64,000 nucleotides of DNA from Saccharibacillus soli (GCA_002189105.1 NIOB01000007.1:248001-312000); one strand, 5' to 3'. Numbered from the stretch's first letter, positions 1-8,496 are shown. A program made the numbers and translations. Notes: generated by a model from the sequence alone, not told the origin.

Positions 1-1
1 G

Positions 2-256
2 CTGCCGCAGCGTGCGGTCATCAAGGGGGATTCGCTCAGTCAGAGCATTGGTGCCGCTTCAATCATAGCCAAAGTTACGCGAGATCGATTGTGCATGGGC
101 GAGTGGGAACAGAATTATCCGGGGTATGGAATCGCCGTTCATAAAGGGTATGGCACAGCGGCTCACCGCGAAAAAATTCTGGAGCTTGGCATCAGTGATC
201 TGCATCGTCACAGCTTTTTGGTCAAGATGAAGGCGGAGTTTGAAGACTTGAAATAA
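2..256 (+). CDS. rnhB: Ribonuclease HII, C-terminal part (partial)
   Basis: RNase HII cleaves the RNA strand of RNA/DNA hybrids and removes misincorporated ribonucleotides. Only the last 84 residues are present because the gene begins before the window. The visible part has the family block GDSLSQSIGAASIIAKV, followed by the YPGYGIAVHKGYGTAAH stretch typical of the RNase HII C-terminal half. The frame ends at a TAA at 254-256. In B. subtilis rnhB likewise precedes ylqG and ylqH, as here. Identification is confident; nothing can be said about the start or promoter. Confidence 0.93.
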   Translation: MPQRAVIKGDSLSQSIGAASIIAKVTRDRLCMGEWEQNYPGYGIAVHKGYGTAAHREKILELGISDLHRHSFLVKMKAEFEDLK

Positions 257-415
257 GGGATTTCTCATACGGCTTGATGACAGGTCGATCCTACTTGCCC
301 TATGATAAGATCAAGGCAGAAGCAGGGCTGTTGGACTTGGAAGATTCCCCTTCAAAACGCAGCGGGACGTGTGAGAAAAACCGGGCGCAGGGCACTTATT
401 GCCTGAGGCCTGTTG

Positions 416-423
416 GCCGATAT
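416..423 (+). promoter_or_regulatory. Putative sigma-D type -10 element
   Basis: The 215-base gap between rnhB and the FliK-like gene contains GCCGATAT, an exact match to the B. subtilis sigma-D -10 element. It lies about 50 bases before the gene start at 472. The matching -35 position (397-400) reads TATT rather than TAAA, so the promoter is incomplete by that standard. A sigma-D gene lies in this window at 44070. The assignment is inference from motif and neighbour. Confidence 0.35.
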
Positions 424-471
424 AGGGGAATAGGGATCGTTTGCGAAAATACAAGCAGAGAGGTGAGACGG

Positions 472-2580
472 ATGAACATCGGTTCGTTGTTCAAAAGTAT
501 GATGGGCGACGCCAAACCTGGCGAACTGAAGCAGCTGGACCTCCGGGAAGGACAGGTTGTTCGCGGTGTGGTTCAATCCGTATCCGATGATGGCAAGGAA
601 GCTGTGGTTCAGATTCAGGGCGTGAAGGTCAACGCCCAGCTGGAGACGCCGCTTCAGGCCGGACAAACGGCGTTTATGCAGGTTCAGCCCGCTGCGGAAG
701 ATGGTTCGATTGTGATGAAGCCCGTCTCCGCTCCTGCGGGAAATACGGGTGCCCAGACGATCGAGGAAACGCTCAAACAGGTAGGGTTGCCGGATAATAA
801 GCAGAACCGTGAGCTGATTCGGATGATGCAGCAGGAAGACCTTCCGGTGACCCGGGAGCAGACGGCTGAGGTACGCAACATGCTGGCTCAGAAGCCGGCA
901 AATGTCAGTGCCCAGGAATGGGTACGCTCCATCGGCGTATTGGCACAGCGTGGACTTCCCGTTACGCCGCAGAGCGTAGCGGGCATGCAGCAGGCGATCT
1001 TTGGGCCGCCTGCGTCGGCGCTGCTTCAGAACCTGGAGCAGCAGGTGGCAGCGGCTCTGGCTCAGCTTGGCGCAGAGACCGGAGAAGCGGAGACTGCACC
1101 GGGCAGGCTGCCGGGTGGGACAGCAGCTCCTACAGGAGGGCAGGGAGCGGCCCCTGCCAGTGGATCTCCTGCTGCGGCTAATCAAGCCGCTGGGACAGCG
1201 TCCGCTCAGGCTGCCGCTTCAGCAGGCGTGCCGGCTGCTGGTGGCGGATCTGCAAGTGTTCCCGCTGCTGGACTGAACGGAACGCCAGGCCCTGCATCTG
1301 CGGCGGCAGGTAACGCCGCAGGCGGTGAGGAACCGGTCAATCCGGCGCGGACAGCCGGACAACCGGCGCCAAGTGCGGCTTCAGGGTCCACCAGCGCTGC
1401 TGCGCCTGCGCCGCAGGCTGCGGGTACAGCTTCTGCGCAGTCCGCACAGGCGCAGCAGTCCACGAACGGCGGCCTTAACGCCGACTCGCCGGATGTTGCG
1501 CTGCTGCGCAAGGTTCAGGCGCTGCTGGGCGAGCTTCGCTCTGCGGTAGCGAGCGGAACGGACGCGGCAGGCACAGCCGCGTCGCAGTCCGGTTCAGCGC
1601 AGGCTGCTGAACCGGAGGCCGGCCCCTGGGTGGGCCGGCTGCTCAAGATGCTCGGCGCGGAGCACGAGCAGCAGGCCGCGCGTTCCACGCTGGCGAACGC
1701 CGCTCCTGCGGCTGCGCAGCAGCTAACGGGCACGCCGCAGACCGCCGCGCAGGCGACGCAGCCGCCGAGCACCAGCGCGGCCACGCCGCCCGCTCCGCAG
1801 GGCGGCGCTCCCGCGCCATCGGCCGCTGCGCCTGCCACGGCCGGGAACCCCGCCGCCGAGCAAGCGGCGGCGAAGGCGCCGGACGGCGAATCCCGTCCGG
1901 CCTTGTCGTCGGCGGTACGGGCAGCCGCCGACCAGGCGCTTCGCGCCATTCGGGGCGACGAGCTTCGCCCCGAGGCCGCGACGGCGTCCGCGGACGGCAA
2001 AGCCCCGAGTGCACCGGCCGCCCCGCAAGCGGCTGAAGTGCGTGAGACGCTCAAGTCGCTGCTGCTTCAGCTCTCTTCGTCTGACACGCTTCCGGCGGCG
2101 GTCAAAGACGCCGCCCAGCAGGCCGTTCAACAGCTGACCGGCCAACAGCTGCTGCTGAACACCGATCGGACGGCCCCTTTTGCCCAGGTGACGATGTTCC
2201 TGCCGTTTGTCGGTCCGGATGGCAATCAGACGGCTTCGGTGCAGATTGAATCCAAACGGGGGCCCAAAGGCGAGCTGGATGCTTCCAACTGCCGATTGTG
2301 GTTCGATCTGGATATGAAGGCATTGGGACGTACAGTGATTGACGTTCAGGTGGTGGATCGTAAAGTCAGCCTGAATTTCCGTAATGACGAAGAATGGGCG
2401 AGACCGCTGCTGGAGGCGGGACAGACCGAGATTGCTTCTGCATTAAACACCGCGGGCTATCAGTTGATGGCACTGCGTACGGATGCACTGCCGCAGCGTG
2501 CGGTTGAAGCCTCCGGGGAAGCCAATCCTTCGTTGTCCTATGCGCCGCAGTCGTACCGTGGGGTGGATGTGAAGATATGA
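472..2580 (+). CDS. ylqG: FliK-like protein with long Ala/Pro-rich middle (YlqG position)
   Basis: The predicted 702-residue protein has three parts. Residues 1 to about 195 are ordinary mixed sequence. A very Ala/Gln/Pro/Gly-rich, probably disordered stretch follows to about residue 560. The C-terminal part (about 567-675) has the pattern of a FliK hook-length-control C domain (LDMKALGRTVIDVQV, then a run ending in GYQLMAL). I start it at ATG 472, after AGAGAGGTGAG; the open frame continues upstream to 274, but no good ribosome site supports that. The stop overlaps the next start (ATGA), so it is probably cotranscribed with the FlhB-like gene. The 1560-2040 part is markedly GC-richer than the neighbours. 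A role in flagellar export switching is inference; the family is poorly characterised. Confidence 0.7.
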   Translation: MNIGSLFKSMMGDAKPGELKQLDLREGQVVRGVVQSVSDDGKEAVVQIQGVKVNAQLETPLQAGQTAFMQVQPAAEDGSIVMKPVSAPAGNTGAQTIEETLKQVGLPDNKQNRELIRMMQQEDLPVTREQTAEVRNMLAQKPANVSAQEWVRSIGVLAQRGLPVTPQSVAGMQQAIFGPPASALLQNLEQQVAAALAQLGAETGEAETAPGRLPGGTAAPTGGQGAAPASGSPAAANQAAGTASAQAAASAGVPAAGGGSASVPAAGLNGTPGPASAAAGNAAGGEEPVNPARTAGQPAPSAASGSTSAAAPAPQAAGTASAQSAQAQQSTNGGLNADSPDVALLRKVQALLGELRSAVASGTDAAGTAASQSGSAQAAEPEAGPWVGRLLKMLGAEHEQQAARSTLANAAPAAAQQLTGTPQTAAQATQPPSTSAATPPAPQGGAPAPSAAAPATAGNPAAEQAAAKAPDGESRPALSSAVRAAADQALRAIRGDELRPEAATASADGKAPSAPAAPQAAEVRETLKSLLLQLSSSDTLPAAVKDAAQQAVQQLTGQQLLLNTDRTAPFAQVTMFLPFVGPDGNQTASVQIESKRGPKGELDASNCRLWFDLDMKALGRTVIDVQVVDRKVSLNFRNDEEWARPLLEAGQTEIASALNTAGYQLMALRTDALPQRAVEASGEANPSLSYAPQSYRGVDVKI

Positions 2581-2882
2581 CAGGCAAAGAAGCCAAACCG
2601 GAAGAGACCGCACGCAAACGAGCGGTCGCGCTGAAATATTCGCCGGAGCAGATGAACGCTCCGGTCGTCGTCGCCAAGGGCAAGGGCAGCATTGCAGAAG
2701 CCATTCTAAGCCGTGCCCAGGAAGCGGGAGTGCCGATTCAGGAGGATGCCGCGCTTGTGGAAGTGCTCTCCAAGCTGGATCTGGACCAACAAATTCCCGC
2801 CGAACTGTATGGGTTGGTGGCCGAACTGCTGGCCTTCGTCTATCGAAGTGATCGGGAAGCGGGCAAAAGGAGAGATCGCTGA
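2577..2882 (+). CDS. ylqH: Stand-alone FlhB C-terminal domain-like protein (YlqH)
   Basis: This 101-residue protein resembles the part of FlhB that lies after the NPTH autocleavage site. Both have an ALKY segment, then APxVVAKG, an alternating helix region, and a closing PAELYGLVAELLAFVY that parallels PADLFQAVAEVLAYVY of the FlhB encoded at 32722. It lacks the membrane half and the NPTH motif. Its start overlaps the upstream FliK-like gene by four bases (ATGA). Family knowledge: B. subtilis YlqH is annotated as FlhB-like. Pairing a FliK-like and an FlhB-C-like protein suggests a link to export substrate switching, which is inference. Confidence 0.82.
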   Translation: MTGKEAKPEETARKRAVALKYSPEQMNAPVVVAKGKGSIAEAILSRAQEAGVPIQEDAALVEVLSKLDLDQQIPAELYGLVAELLAFVYRSDREAGKRRDR

Positions 2883-3364
2883 TGGACAGCCGGGACATCT
2901 CTCGCAAGTCGAACTTATCGGCTGATCCCGCAGCTTCAGTTTCTCGCCATGACGTGAATCCGAACGCGCGAAGTGCTGGCCTGAATTCCAAGCCCGCCGC
3001 GCAGAGCTATACACGCAAGGAAAAGGGCCGTGCAGCTGAGGAAGCGGCGGCTCTGCATCTGGAGCAGCAGGGCTGGATCATTCGGGATCGCAACTGGAGC
3101 TGTCGAACCGGCGAACTGGATCTGATCGCTGCTCGGGAGGATCTGATCTTGTTCGTGGAAGTACGCAGCCGAAGCAGCAGCGCTTTTGGACTTCCCGCAG
3201 AGTCGGTGGATGCCCGCAAGATTCACAAAGTCCGTCATACCGCTGAAGTGTATCTGCATCGCTTCGGATTGAGTGATCGCCGCATCCGTTTTGATGTGAT
3301 CGCCGTTATGCTGGGGCGGAATTTACAGATTCGGTCGCTGGAACAGATTGAAGAAGCCTTTTGA
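2882..3364 (+). CDS. yraN: YraN family (UPF0102) nuclease-fold protein
   Basis: The 160-residue protein carries the YraN/UPF0102 pattern: KGRAAEEAAALHLE at about 48-61, GELDLIA at 77-83 and FVEVRSR at 91-97. The latter two correspond to the acidic residues of a PD-(D/E)XK-like nuclease fold (D80, E93). Roughly 45 residues precede the conserved core, so a later start is possible, but the ATG at 2882 overlaps the preceding TGA (TGATG), which supports translational coupling. The cellular role of the family is not settled; links to DNA recombination or repair are suggested in the literature. A terminator follows within 40 bases. Confidence 0.85.
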   Translation: MDSRDISRKSNLSADPAASVSRHDVNPNARSAGLNSKPAAQSYTRKEKGRAAEEAAALHLEQQGWIIRDRNWSCRTGELDLIAAREDLILFVEVRSRSSSAFGLPAESVDARKIHKVRHTAEVYLHRFGLSDRRIRFDVIAVMLGRNLQIRSLEQIEEAF

Positions 3365-3400
3365 GGCATTTGCCTATGTGGACAGAATTTATACGCATCG

Positions 3401-3435
3401 AAAAAAGGGCGGCTTATCCCAGCCGTCCCTTTTTG
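3401..3435. terminator. Bidirectional intrinsic terminator between yraN and comM
   Basis: An A-run and GGGCGGCT pair with AGCCGTCCC and a T-run across a short loop, with one bulged base. The A-run on the left and T-run on the right let it work for both converging units, yraN on plus and comM on minus. Confidence 0.85.
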
Positions 3436-3477
3436 CGTCATTTTCTATAGGTATCTTCTATCCTTATTGTCGATCCT

Positions 3478-5052
3478 TCACATCCGCTGTCGATCCATCT
3501 GCCGATACTGCAAGGCCTCGGCAAGATGTTCCGTTCGGATCTCGGCGCTTCCTTCCAGATCGGCGATCGTCAGAGCCAGCTTGAGAATTCGGTCGCGCGA
3601 ACGCATGCTAAGCCCAAGTGAGGTAATGGCTGTATCCAGCAGCAGCATGGCATCCCGGGTGGGCGAGGCGTATTGGCGCAGCAGCGCTCCGCTCAGTTCG
3701 CTGTTGGTCTGGATCGGAAGGGAGCGGTAGCGAGCCTGCTGCCGCTCCGCTGCGGCTTCGACCTGCTGCTTTAGCGCAGCCGACGAGGAGCCGGGAACCA
3801 GCGTCTGACTGACCGGCGGCTGTGGAATTTCGATCTGCATGTCGATGCGATCCAGCAGCGGGCCCGAGATCCGGCTGCGATAACGCTGGATACTGGCCGC
3901 CGAACACGTGCAGGTGGATTGACCGTCTTCGCTGCGTCCACCGCCGCAGGGACAGGGATTCATGGAACAGGCCAGCATGAAATGAGCGGGAAAAGTAAAC
4001 GAAGCACGCGCCCGACTGATCGTAACCACATGGTCTTCCAGCGGTTGGCGCAGCACTTCCAGCGTAGTGCGAGAAAATTCCGGGAGTTCGTCCAGGAACA
4101 GCACCCCGCGATGCGCCAGACTGACTTCGCCCGGCTTGGGAATGGAACCGCCGCCCGCAAGTCCCGAAGGTGAGATTGTATGGTGGGGAGCGCGAAAGGG
4201 GCGCTGACGTACCAGGCCCTGTCCAATCGTCTGCAAGCGCCCGGCTGCACTAAGGATCTTGGTCGCTTCCAGCGCTTCGCTCTCCGACATCTCGGTCATA
4301 ATGGTGGGCAGCCGCTTGATTAACATCGTTTTCCCCGTACCTGGAGGGCCGGATAACAGAATATTATGCTGACCGGAGGCGGCAAGAGTCAGCGCGCGTT
4401 TGGCGTGTTCCTGACCGAGCACGTCGATATAATCGTCGAGCCCGGGAACATGGACGCTGGAACGTTCGCTGGAGATCTGGGGCGTATAGCGAAGTCCCTG
4501 TTCGTCAAAATCATAACGGCGCTCCTGCCCGGCAGCCAGCTCTGCACGCTGGTTATCAGGGACAAGATTTCGCAGATGCGGCAGGGCATAGACCTTAATG
4601 CCTTCGACCAATGCCGCTTCATCTGCATGCTGCGGCGGCACCAGAATAGCGTCGAAGCCCTGCCGGCGTGCACAGTCTGCCATTGCCAGCACGCCAGGAA
4701 CAGAGCGCAGCATCCCATCCAGCGACAGTTCGCCGATGGCTACAAAACGCTGATCTTTGGGCAGAGCCAGCTGTCCATCGGTCAGCAGGATACCCAGCGC
4801 AATCGCAAGGTCAAGCGAGGAGCCCTCCTTGCGAAGATCGGCGGGAGCCAGACTGATGGTTACGCGGCGATTCGGAAAGCGGAATCCGCAGTTTTTCAGC
4901 GCAGCTTTCACTCGATCCGTTGCTTCCCGAACCGCCGAATCCGGCAGTCCAATCATGGCAGTAACCGGAAGTCCGTTCGTAATATCGATTTCCACTTCGA
5001 CAATGACGCCGTCCACACCATACAGGCAGGCACTATAGCTTTTTCCGTACAC
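3478..5052 (-). CDS. comM: ComM/YifB family Mg-chelatase-like AAA+ ATPase
   Basis: The 524-residue protein begins MYGKSYSACLYGVDG, the typical N-terminus of this family. A Lon/S5-like domain covers about 1-170. The AAA+ module has Walker A GPPGTGKT and Walker B LFLDELPE, plus a cysteine cluster (CPCGGGRSEDGQSTCTC). The C-terminal Mg-chelatase-like domain ends with the IRTEHLAEALQYR block. ComM proteins act as branch-migration helicases during natural transformation in Gram-negative bacteria; the role in Firmicutes is less certain. I chose GTG at 5050-5052: it has an AGAGGTG ribosome site, matches family N-termini, and lies downstream of the promoter at 5187-5214. A longer frame from a TTG at 5178 would begin almost at the transcription start. 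It is the only minus-strand gene in the window. Confidence 0.9.
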   Translation of the reverse strand: MYGKSYSACLYGVDGVIVEVEIDITNGLPVTAMIGLPDSAVREATDRVKAALKNCGFRFPNRRVTISLAPADLRKEGSSLDLAIALGILLTDGQLALPKDQRFVAIGELSLDGMLRSVPGVLAMADCARRQGFDAILVPPQHADEAALVEGIKVYALPHLRNLVPDNQRAELAAGQERRYDFDEQGLRYTPQISSERSSVHVPGLDDYIDVLGQEHAKRALTLAASGQHNILLSGPPGTGKTMLIKRLPTIMTEMSESEALEATKILSAAGRLQTIGQGLVRQRPFRAPHHTISPSGLAGGGSIPKPGEVSLAHRGVLFLDELPEFSRTTLEVLRQPLEDHVVTISRARASFTFPAHFMLACSMNPCPCGGGRSEDGQSTCTCSAASIQRYRSRISGPLLDRIDMQIEIPQPPVSQTLVPGSSSAALKQQVEAAAERQQARYRSLPIQTNSELSGALLRQYASPTRDAMLLLDTAITSLGLSMRSRDRILKLALTIADLEGSAEIRTEHLAEALQYRQMDRQRM

Positions 5053-5186
5053 AAAAAACACCTCTTTCTCATCGGATAACGGCCTGAAGCCGTTCGTTAC
5101 GAAAAAGGGTGCTTCCTCATTTTTCGGAAAATAGGCAGGAAAGATGACAAGTTTCCTCGGTTTATGGTCTAGATTCAACTTCCTCT

Positions 5187-5214
5187 ATTGTAGCGGGCGC
5201 CTGTGGGAAGTCAA
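5187..5214 (-). promoter_or_regulatory. SigmaA-type promoter for comM
   Basis: On the minus strand TTGACT (plus coordinates 5209-5214) and TACAAT (5187-5192) are separated by 16 bases. Transcription would start near 5180, giving a 5' leader of about 125 bases before the GTG at 5052. Confidence 0.65.
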
Positions 5215-5316
5215 GCTTGTCTGCTGTGAATCCAACAAGAATGGAAGAAAGAGGCGGAGTGGGGATAAAGAATCCCCTAATTAGACAATTTTTTCGACAA
5301 ATTCTAGTCAAACGTA

Positions 5317-5352
5317 TTTACAACAATCAAATTTAATGCGATTATGTTTGTA
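5317..5352 (+). promoter_or_regulatory. Putative ohrR promoter and operator region
   Basis: TTTACA (5317-5322) and GATTAT (5340-5345) are 17 bases apart and make a plausible sigmaA promoter. An AT-rich partial inverted repeat, TACAA at 5319 and TTGTA at 5348-5352, spans the same stretch and could be the OhrR operator by analogy with the TACAA/TTGTA half-sites of B. subtilis ohrA. The rest of the 5053-5391 gap holds the comM promoter and a small GGGGAT/ATCCCC hairpin at 5261-5277. Confidence 0.4.
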
Positions 5353-5391
5353 CATGAAAGTCGGAAACGATCGTAGAGAGGGGTACACATC

Positions 5392-5859
5392 ATGGGCAAA
5401 GTCAACGAATATCCGCAGCTTCAACTGGACAATATGCTGTGCTTCTCGATTTATGCCAGTTCGCGTGAGATTACAAAGATGTATCAGCCCTATCTGGAAC
5501 AATTGGGCGTTACGTATTCGCAGTATTTGGTATTGATCGTATTGTGGGAGCAGGACGAGCGCACGGTCAAAGAGTTGGGCGAAGAATTGTTCCTCGATTC
5601 GGGGACATTGACACCGCTGCTCAAGCGTCTGGAGAGCGCCGGACTGGTTGAACGCAACCGCTCCACGGAAGACGAGCGCAAAGTATTCATTTCCCTGACC
5701 GAAAAAGGGAAAGAACTGCGCGACAAGGCCGCTCCGATTCCGGAATGTATGGCCAGAGATCTGCAAATGGAAGTGCCGGAGTTCCTGGAACTGCTGGGAC
5801 GCTTCCAGAACCTGCTTGCGCGTGCGCATCAGGCCAATCTCAATACTTCAGGTAAATAA
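5392..5859 (+). CDS. ohrR: OhrR-type MarR family organic-hydroperoxide regulator
   Basis: The 155-residue MarR-family winged-helix protein has the OhrR N-terminal signature LDNMLCFSIY, with Cys17 at the position of the reactive cysteine that senses organic peroxides in B. subtilis OhrR. The winged helix follows (TVKELGEELFLDSGTLTPLLKRLE, in two halves, then an RNRSTEDERKVF wing). These proteins repress the peroxidase gene ohrA until oxidised. No ohr peroxidase gene lies next to it here, so its target must be elsewhere or the protein mainly controls itself. The start ATG follows AGAGAGGGG. It is flanked by its own promoter and terminator, so it is a single-gene unit inserted between comM and sucC. 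Confidence 0.88.
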   Translation: MGKVNEYPQLQLDNMLCFSIYASSREITKMYQPYLEQLGVTYSQYLVLIVLWEQDERTVKELGEELFLDSGTLTPLLKRLESAGLVERNRSTEDERKVFISLTEKGKELRDKAAPIPECMARDLQMEVPEFLELLGRFQNLLARAHQANLNTSGK

Positions 5860-5915
5860 ACGTCGGGGATCTGTAATCTCTACCTGCTGGCATCCAACTG
5901 CCCAGGTGATCCCGA

Positions 5916-5945
5916 AGCCAGGAACCCTGTGTTCCTGGCTTTTTG
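5916..5945 (+). terminator. Intrinsic terminator after ohrR
   Basis: AGCCAGGAAC and GTTCCTGGCT form a perfect 10-pair stem around a five-base loop, followed by a T-run. Beyond it, the 5860-6185 gap holds only the sucC promoter region. Confidence 0.9.
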
Positions 5946-6078
5946 CTGTCTTTCCATCCATAGGGATACGCAGTGGGCGAGGCCGCGATTTTTTTGTCGA
6001 AAAAGTTGGAAAGGCTGATCTGATGCGGAAATGGAGCGCGGAAAGCATGTCGAAAAAAGCAGAATAGCTTGAATTTTA

Positions 6079-6092
6079 AGAAAGCGTTTTAA
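6079..6092 (+). promoter_or_regulatory. cre-like site (possible CcpA binding) upstream of sucC
   Basis: AGAAAGCGTTTTAA departs from the catabolite-responsive element consensus TGWAARCGYTWNCW only at the first position and the C near the end. It overlaps the -35 region of the sucC promoter, a location where CcpA would repress. Binding is inference. Confidence 0.45.
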
Positions 6093-6108
6093 AATTGCGG
6101 GGCAGTCG

Positions 6109-6117
6109 TGCTATAAT
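6109..6117 (+). promoter_or_regulatory. Extended -10 promoter for sucCD
   Basis: TGCTATAAT gives a perfect TATAAT preceded by the extended -10 TG. The -35 region (about 6088-6094) is an AT-rich TTTAAA/TTAAAA and weak, which fits reliance on the extended -10. The sucC start lies about 65 bases downstream. Confidence 0.7.
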
Positions 6118-6185
6118 AGTTGAGGTTGTACTTTTCTGCCTGGCAACCCGCCTGGTGCGAGCCAATTTGATAGGAGGATTCACAC

Positions 6186-7343
6186 ATGAATATCCACGAA
6201 TATCAAGGCAAAGAAGTTTTGCAGCAGTACGGAGTATCCGTGCCGCGCGGGAAGGTTGCGTTTAACGTCGAAGAAGCCGTAAACGCAGCCCGCGAACTCG
6301 GAAGTCCGGTCGTCGTCGTAAAGGCACAGATCCATGCGGGCGGACGGGGCAAAGCTGGAGGGGTCAAAATCGCTAAAAGTCTGGATGAAGTACGGACTTA
6401 TGCCGAGGAACTACTTGGCAAAGTGCTCGTAACCCATCAGACAGGACCCGAAGGTAAGGAGATTAAGCGTCTTCTGATTGAAGAAGGCTGTGACATCAAA
6501 AAAGAATATTATGTTGGCGTCGTCGTGGACCGGGGAACCGGCAGCGTCGTGCTGATGGCATCGGAAGAAGGCGGAACGGAGATCGAGGAAGTCGCAGCGG
6601 CTACCCCTGAGAAGATCTTCCGCGAAGTCGTTGATCCAGCGGTAGGTTTGCAGCCGTTCCAGGCTCGCCGCCTTGCTTACGCGATCAACATTCCGAAGGA
6701 ACTCATCAACAAAGCCGCGAAGTTCATGATGGCTCTGTACACAGCCTTCGTGGACAAAGACTGCTCGATCGCCGAGATCAATCCACTCGTTGTAACGGGC
6801 GATGGCGATGTAATGGCGCTTGACGCCAAGCTCAACTTCGATTCCAACTCGCTGTTCCGCCACAAGGACATTCTGGCGCTGCGCGACCTGGATGAAGAAG
6901 ATGAGAAGGAGATTGCGGCATCCAAGTTCGATCTGAGCTACATAGCTTTGGATGGCAATATTGGTTGTATGGTCAACGGTGCCGGCCTGGCGATGGCGAC
7001 CATGGACATCATCAAATACTACGGCGGAGAACCCGCAAACTTCCTGGACGTAGGGGGCGGTGCAACGAAGGAGAAAGTTACCGAAGCCTTCAAGATCATC
7101 CTGTCCGATCCGGAAGTCAAAGGGATCTTCATCAATATCTTCGGCGGCATCATGCGCTGCGACGTCATTGCAGACGGTGTAGTGGAAGCGGCGAAGCAGA
7201 TCAAGCTGGATAAACCGCTTGTGGTGCGCCTCGAAGGAACCAATGTGGAGCTGGGCAAGAAAATCCTGAACGAATCGGGACTCAATATCGTATCCGCGGA
7301 CTCGATGGCCGACGGTGCGCAGAAGATTGTCGAACTCGTATAA
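6186..7343 (+). CDS. sucC: Succinate-CoA ligase, beta subunit
   Basis: The 385-residue protein is a full-length SucC. It opens with [17 protein letters not shown], the family N-terminus. The ATP-grasp domain covers about 1-240 ([16 protein letters not shown] near 47-62) and the CoA-ligase domain follows ([30 protein letters not shown]). With SucD it converts succinyl-CoA to succinate with formation of ATP or GTP in the TCA cycle. The ATG follows TAGGAGG at good spacing. sucD follows after 81 bases on the same strand, and a cre-like site suggests carbon catabolite control. Confidence 0.97.
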   Translation: MNIHEYQGKEVLQQYGVSVPRGKVAFNVEEAVNAARELGSPVVVVKAQIHAGGRGKAGGVKIAKSLDEVRTYAEELLGKVLVTHQTGPEGKEIKRLLIEEGCDIKKEYYVGVVVDRGTGSVVLMASEEGGTEIEEVAAATPEKIFREVVDPAVGLQPFQARRLAYAINIPKELINKAAKFMMALYTAFVDKDCSIAEINPLVVTGDGDVMALDAKLNFDSNSLFRHKDILALRDLDEEDEKEIAASKFDLSYIALDGNIGCMVNGAGLAMATMDIIKYYGGEPANFLDVGGGATKEKVTEAFKIILSDPEVKGIFINIFGGIMRCDVIADGVVEAAKQIKLDKPLVVRLEGTNVELGKKILNESGLNIVSADSMADGAQKIVELV

Positions 7344-7424
7344 GACAGTTCAAGCGCGAATATTTCCCTAAGCACCGCAGCGTCAGTTTCGCAAACCGAC
7401 TTTAAACGGAGGATGTGGATCGGC

Positions 7425-8354
7425 ATGAGTATTCTGGTGGATAAAAACACGAAAGTTATTACGCAGGGGATTACGGGCGAAACCGGGCTTTTCCATACAA
7501 AGGGAGCCTTGGAATATGGCACGCAGATGGTAGGCGGCGTGACGCCGGGCAAAGGCGGCACCGAAGTGGAGATCACGCTTGAAAACGGTAGTGTGGTCAA
7601 GCTTCCGGTGTTCAACACCGTCAATGAAGCGGTTCAAGCAACGGGTGCAACGGCGAGCGTGATCTACGTTCCGCCTGCATTTGCTGCGGATTCCATCATG
7701 GAAGCTGTAGACGCGGATCTGGATCTGGTCATCTGTATTACGGAAGGTATTCCGGTACTCGACATGGTGAAGGTTAAACGTTATATGGAAGGCAAAAAGT
7801 CCGTCCTGATTGGACCGAACTGCCCGGGTGTCATCACACCGGAAGCCTGCAAGATCGGCATTATGCCAGGGTATATTCACAAAGCAGGCAAAGTAGGTGT
7901 CGTATCCCGAAGCGGAACGCTGACGTACGAAGCTGTACATCAGTTGACGACACGCGGAATCGGCCAATCGACAGCAGTCGGTATCGGCGGTGACCCGGTC
8001 AAAGGTTCGGAATTCATCGACATCCTGAAGCTGTTCAATGAAGATGAAGGCACGCAGGCAGTCGTAATGATCGGTGAGATCGGCGGCACAGCCGAAGAAG
8101 AAGCGGCTGAATGGATCAAAGCCAACATGACCAAGCCGGTTGTAGGCTTCATTGGGGGAGCCACAGCGCCTCCGGGCAAACGCATGGGTCATGCGGGCGC
8201 CATCATCTCGGGCGGCAAAGGTACAGCAGCCGAGAAGATCGCCAAGCTGGAAGAGTGCGGAATTCGCGTTGCGCCAACACCGTCGGAGATGGGCTCTACG
8301 CTCGTTGCCGTTCTGGAAGAACGCGGTATCCTGGATACCTTCACAGCAGGTTGA
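7425..8354 (+). CDS. sucD: Succinate-CoA ligase, alpha subunit
   Basis: The 309-residue SucD begins [18 protein letters not shown], contains the CoA-binding Rossmann fold, [10 protein letters not shown] and [12 protein letters not shown], and has the phosphohistidine segment [15 protein letters not shown]. It forms the heterodimer with SucC and carries the phosphorylated histidine intermediate. I start it at ATG 7425: the in-frame ATG at 7413 directly abuts the GGAGG at 7408-7412 and could not be initiated from it, whereas 7425 leaves a 12-base spacer and matches family N-termini. A terminator follows. Confidence 0.96.
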   Translation: MSILVDKNTKVITQGITGETGLFHTKGALEYGTQMVGGVTPGKGGTEVEITLENGSVVKLPVFNTVNEAVQATGATASVIYVPPAFAADSIMEAVDADLDLVICITEGIPVLDMVKVKRYMEGKKSVLIGPNCPGVITPEACKIGIMPGYIHKAGKVGVVSRSGTLTYEAVHQLTTRGIGQSTAVGIGGDPVKGSEFIDILKLFNEDEGTQAVVMIGEIGGTAEEEAAEWIKANMTKPVVGFIGGATAPPGKRMGHAGAIISGGKGTAAEKIAKLEECGIRVAPTPSEMGSTLVAVLEERGILDTFTAG

Positions 8355-8411
8355 TAGCTGTAGCTATTTAGACGTGGCTTTCGCTCAACCGAATGATTGA
8401 TAAATGGGCAG

Positions 8412-8451
8412 GCAGCCCTTCTTTCCTCATGGGGAGAAGGGCTGCTTTTTT
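8412..8451 (+). terminator. Intrinsic terminator after sucD
   Basis: GCAGCCCTTCT at 8412-8422 pairs perfectly with AGAAGGGCTGC at 8435-8445, and a T-run follows. It separates sucCD from dprA. Confidence 0.92.
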
Positions 8452-8496
8452 GTGTTTTTACATAATACCGTTTCATTGGAAAAGGAGACTATGGCT

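Noticed and set aside
1560-2040. GC-rich stretch in the FliK-like gene as foreign DNA
   Set aside because: The shift matches Ala/Pro/Gly-rich low-complexity coding and the frame continues on both sides.
7413-7424. Earlier ATG for sucD
   Set aside because: It abuts the GGAGG, so ribosome spacing is impossible; family N-termini begin at the next ATG.
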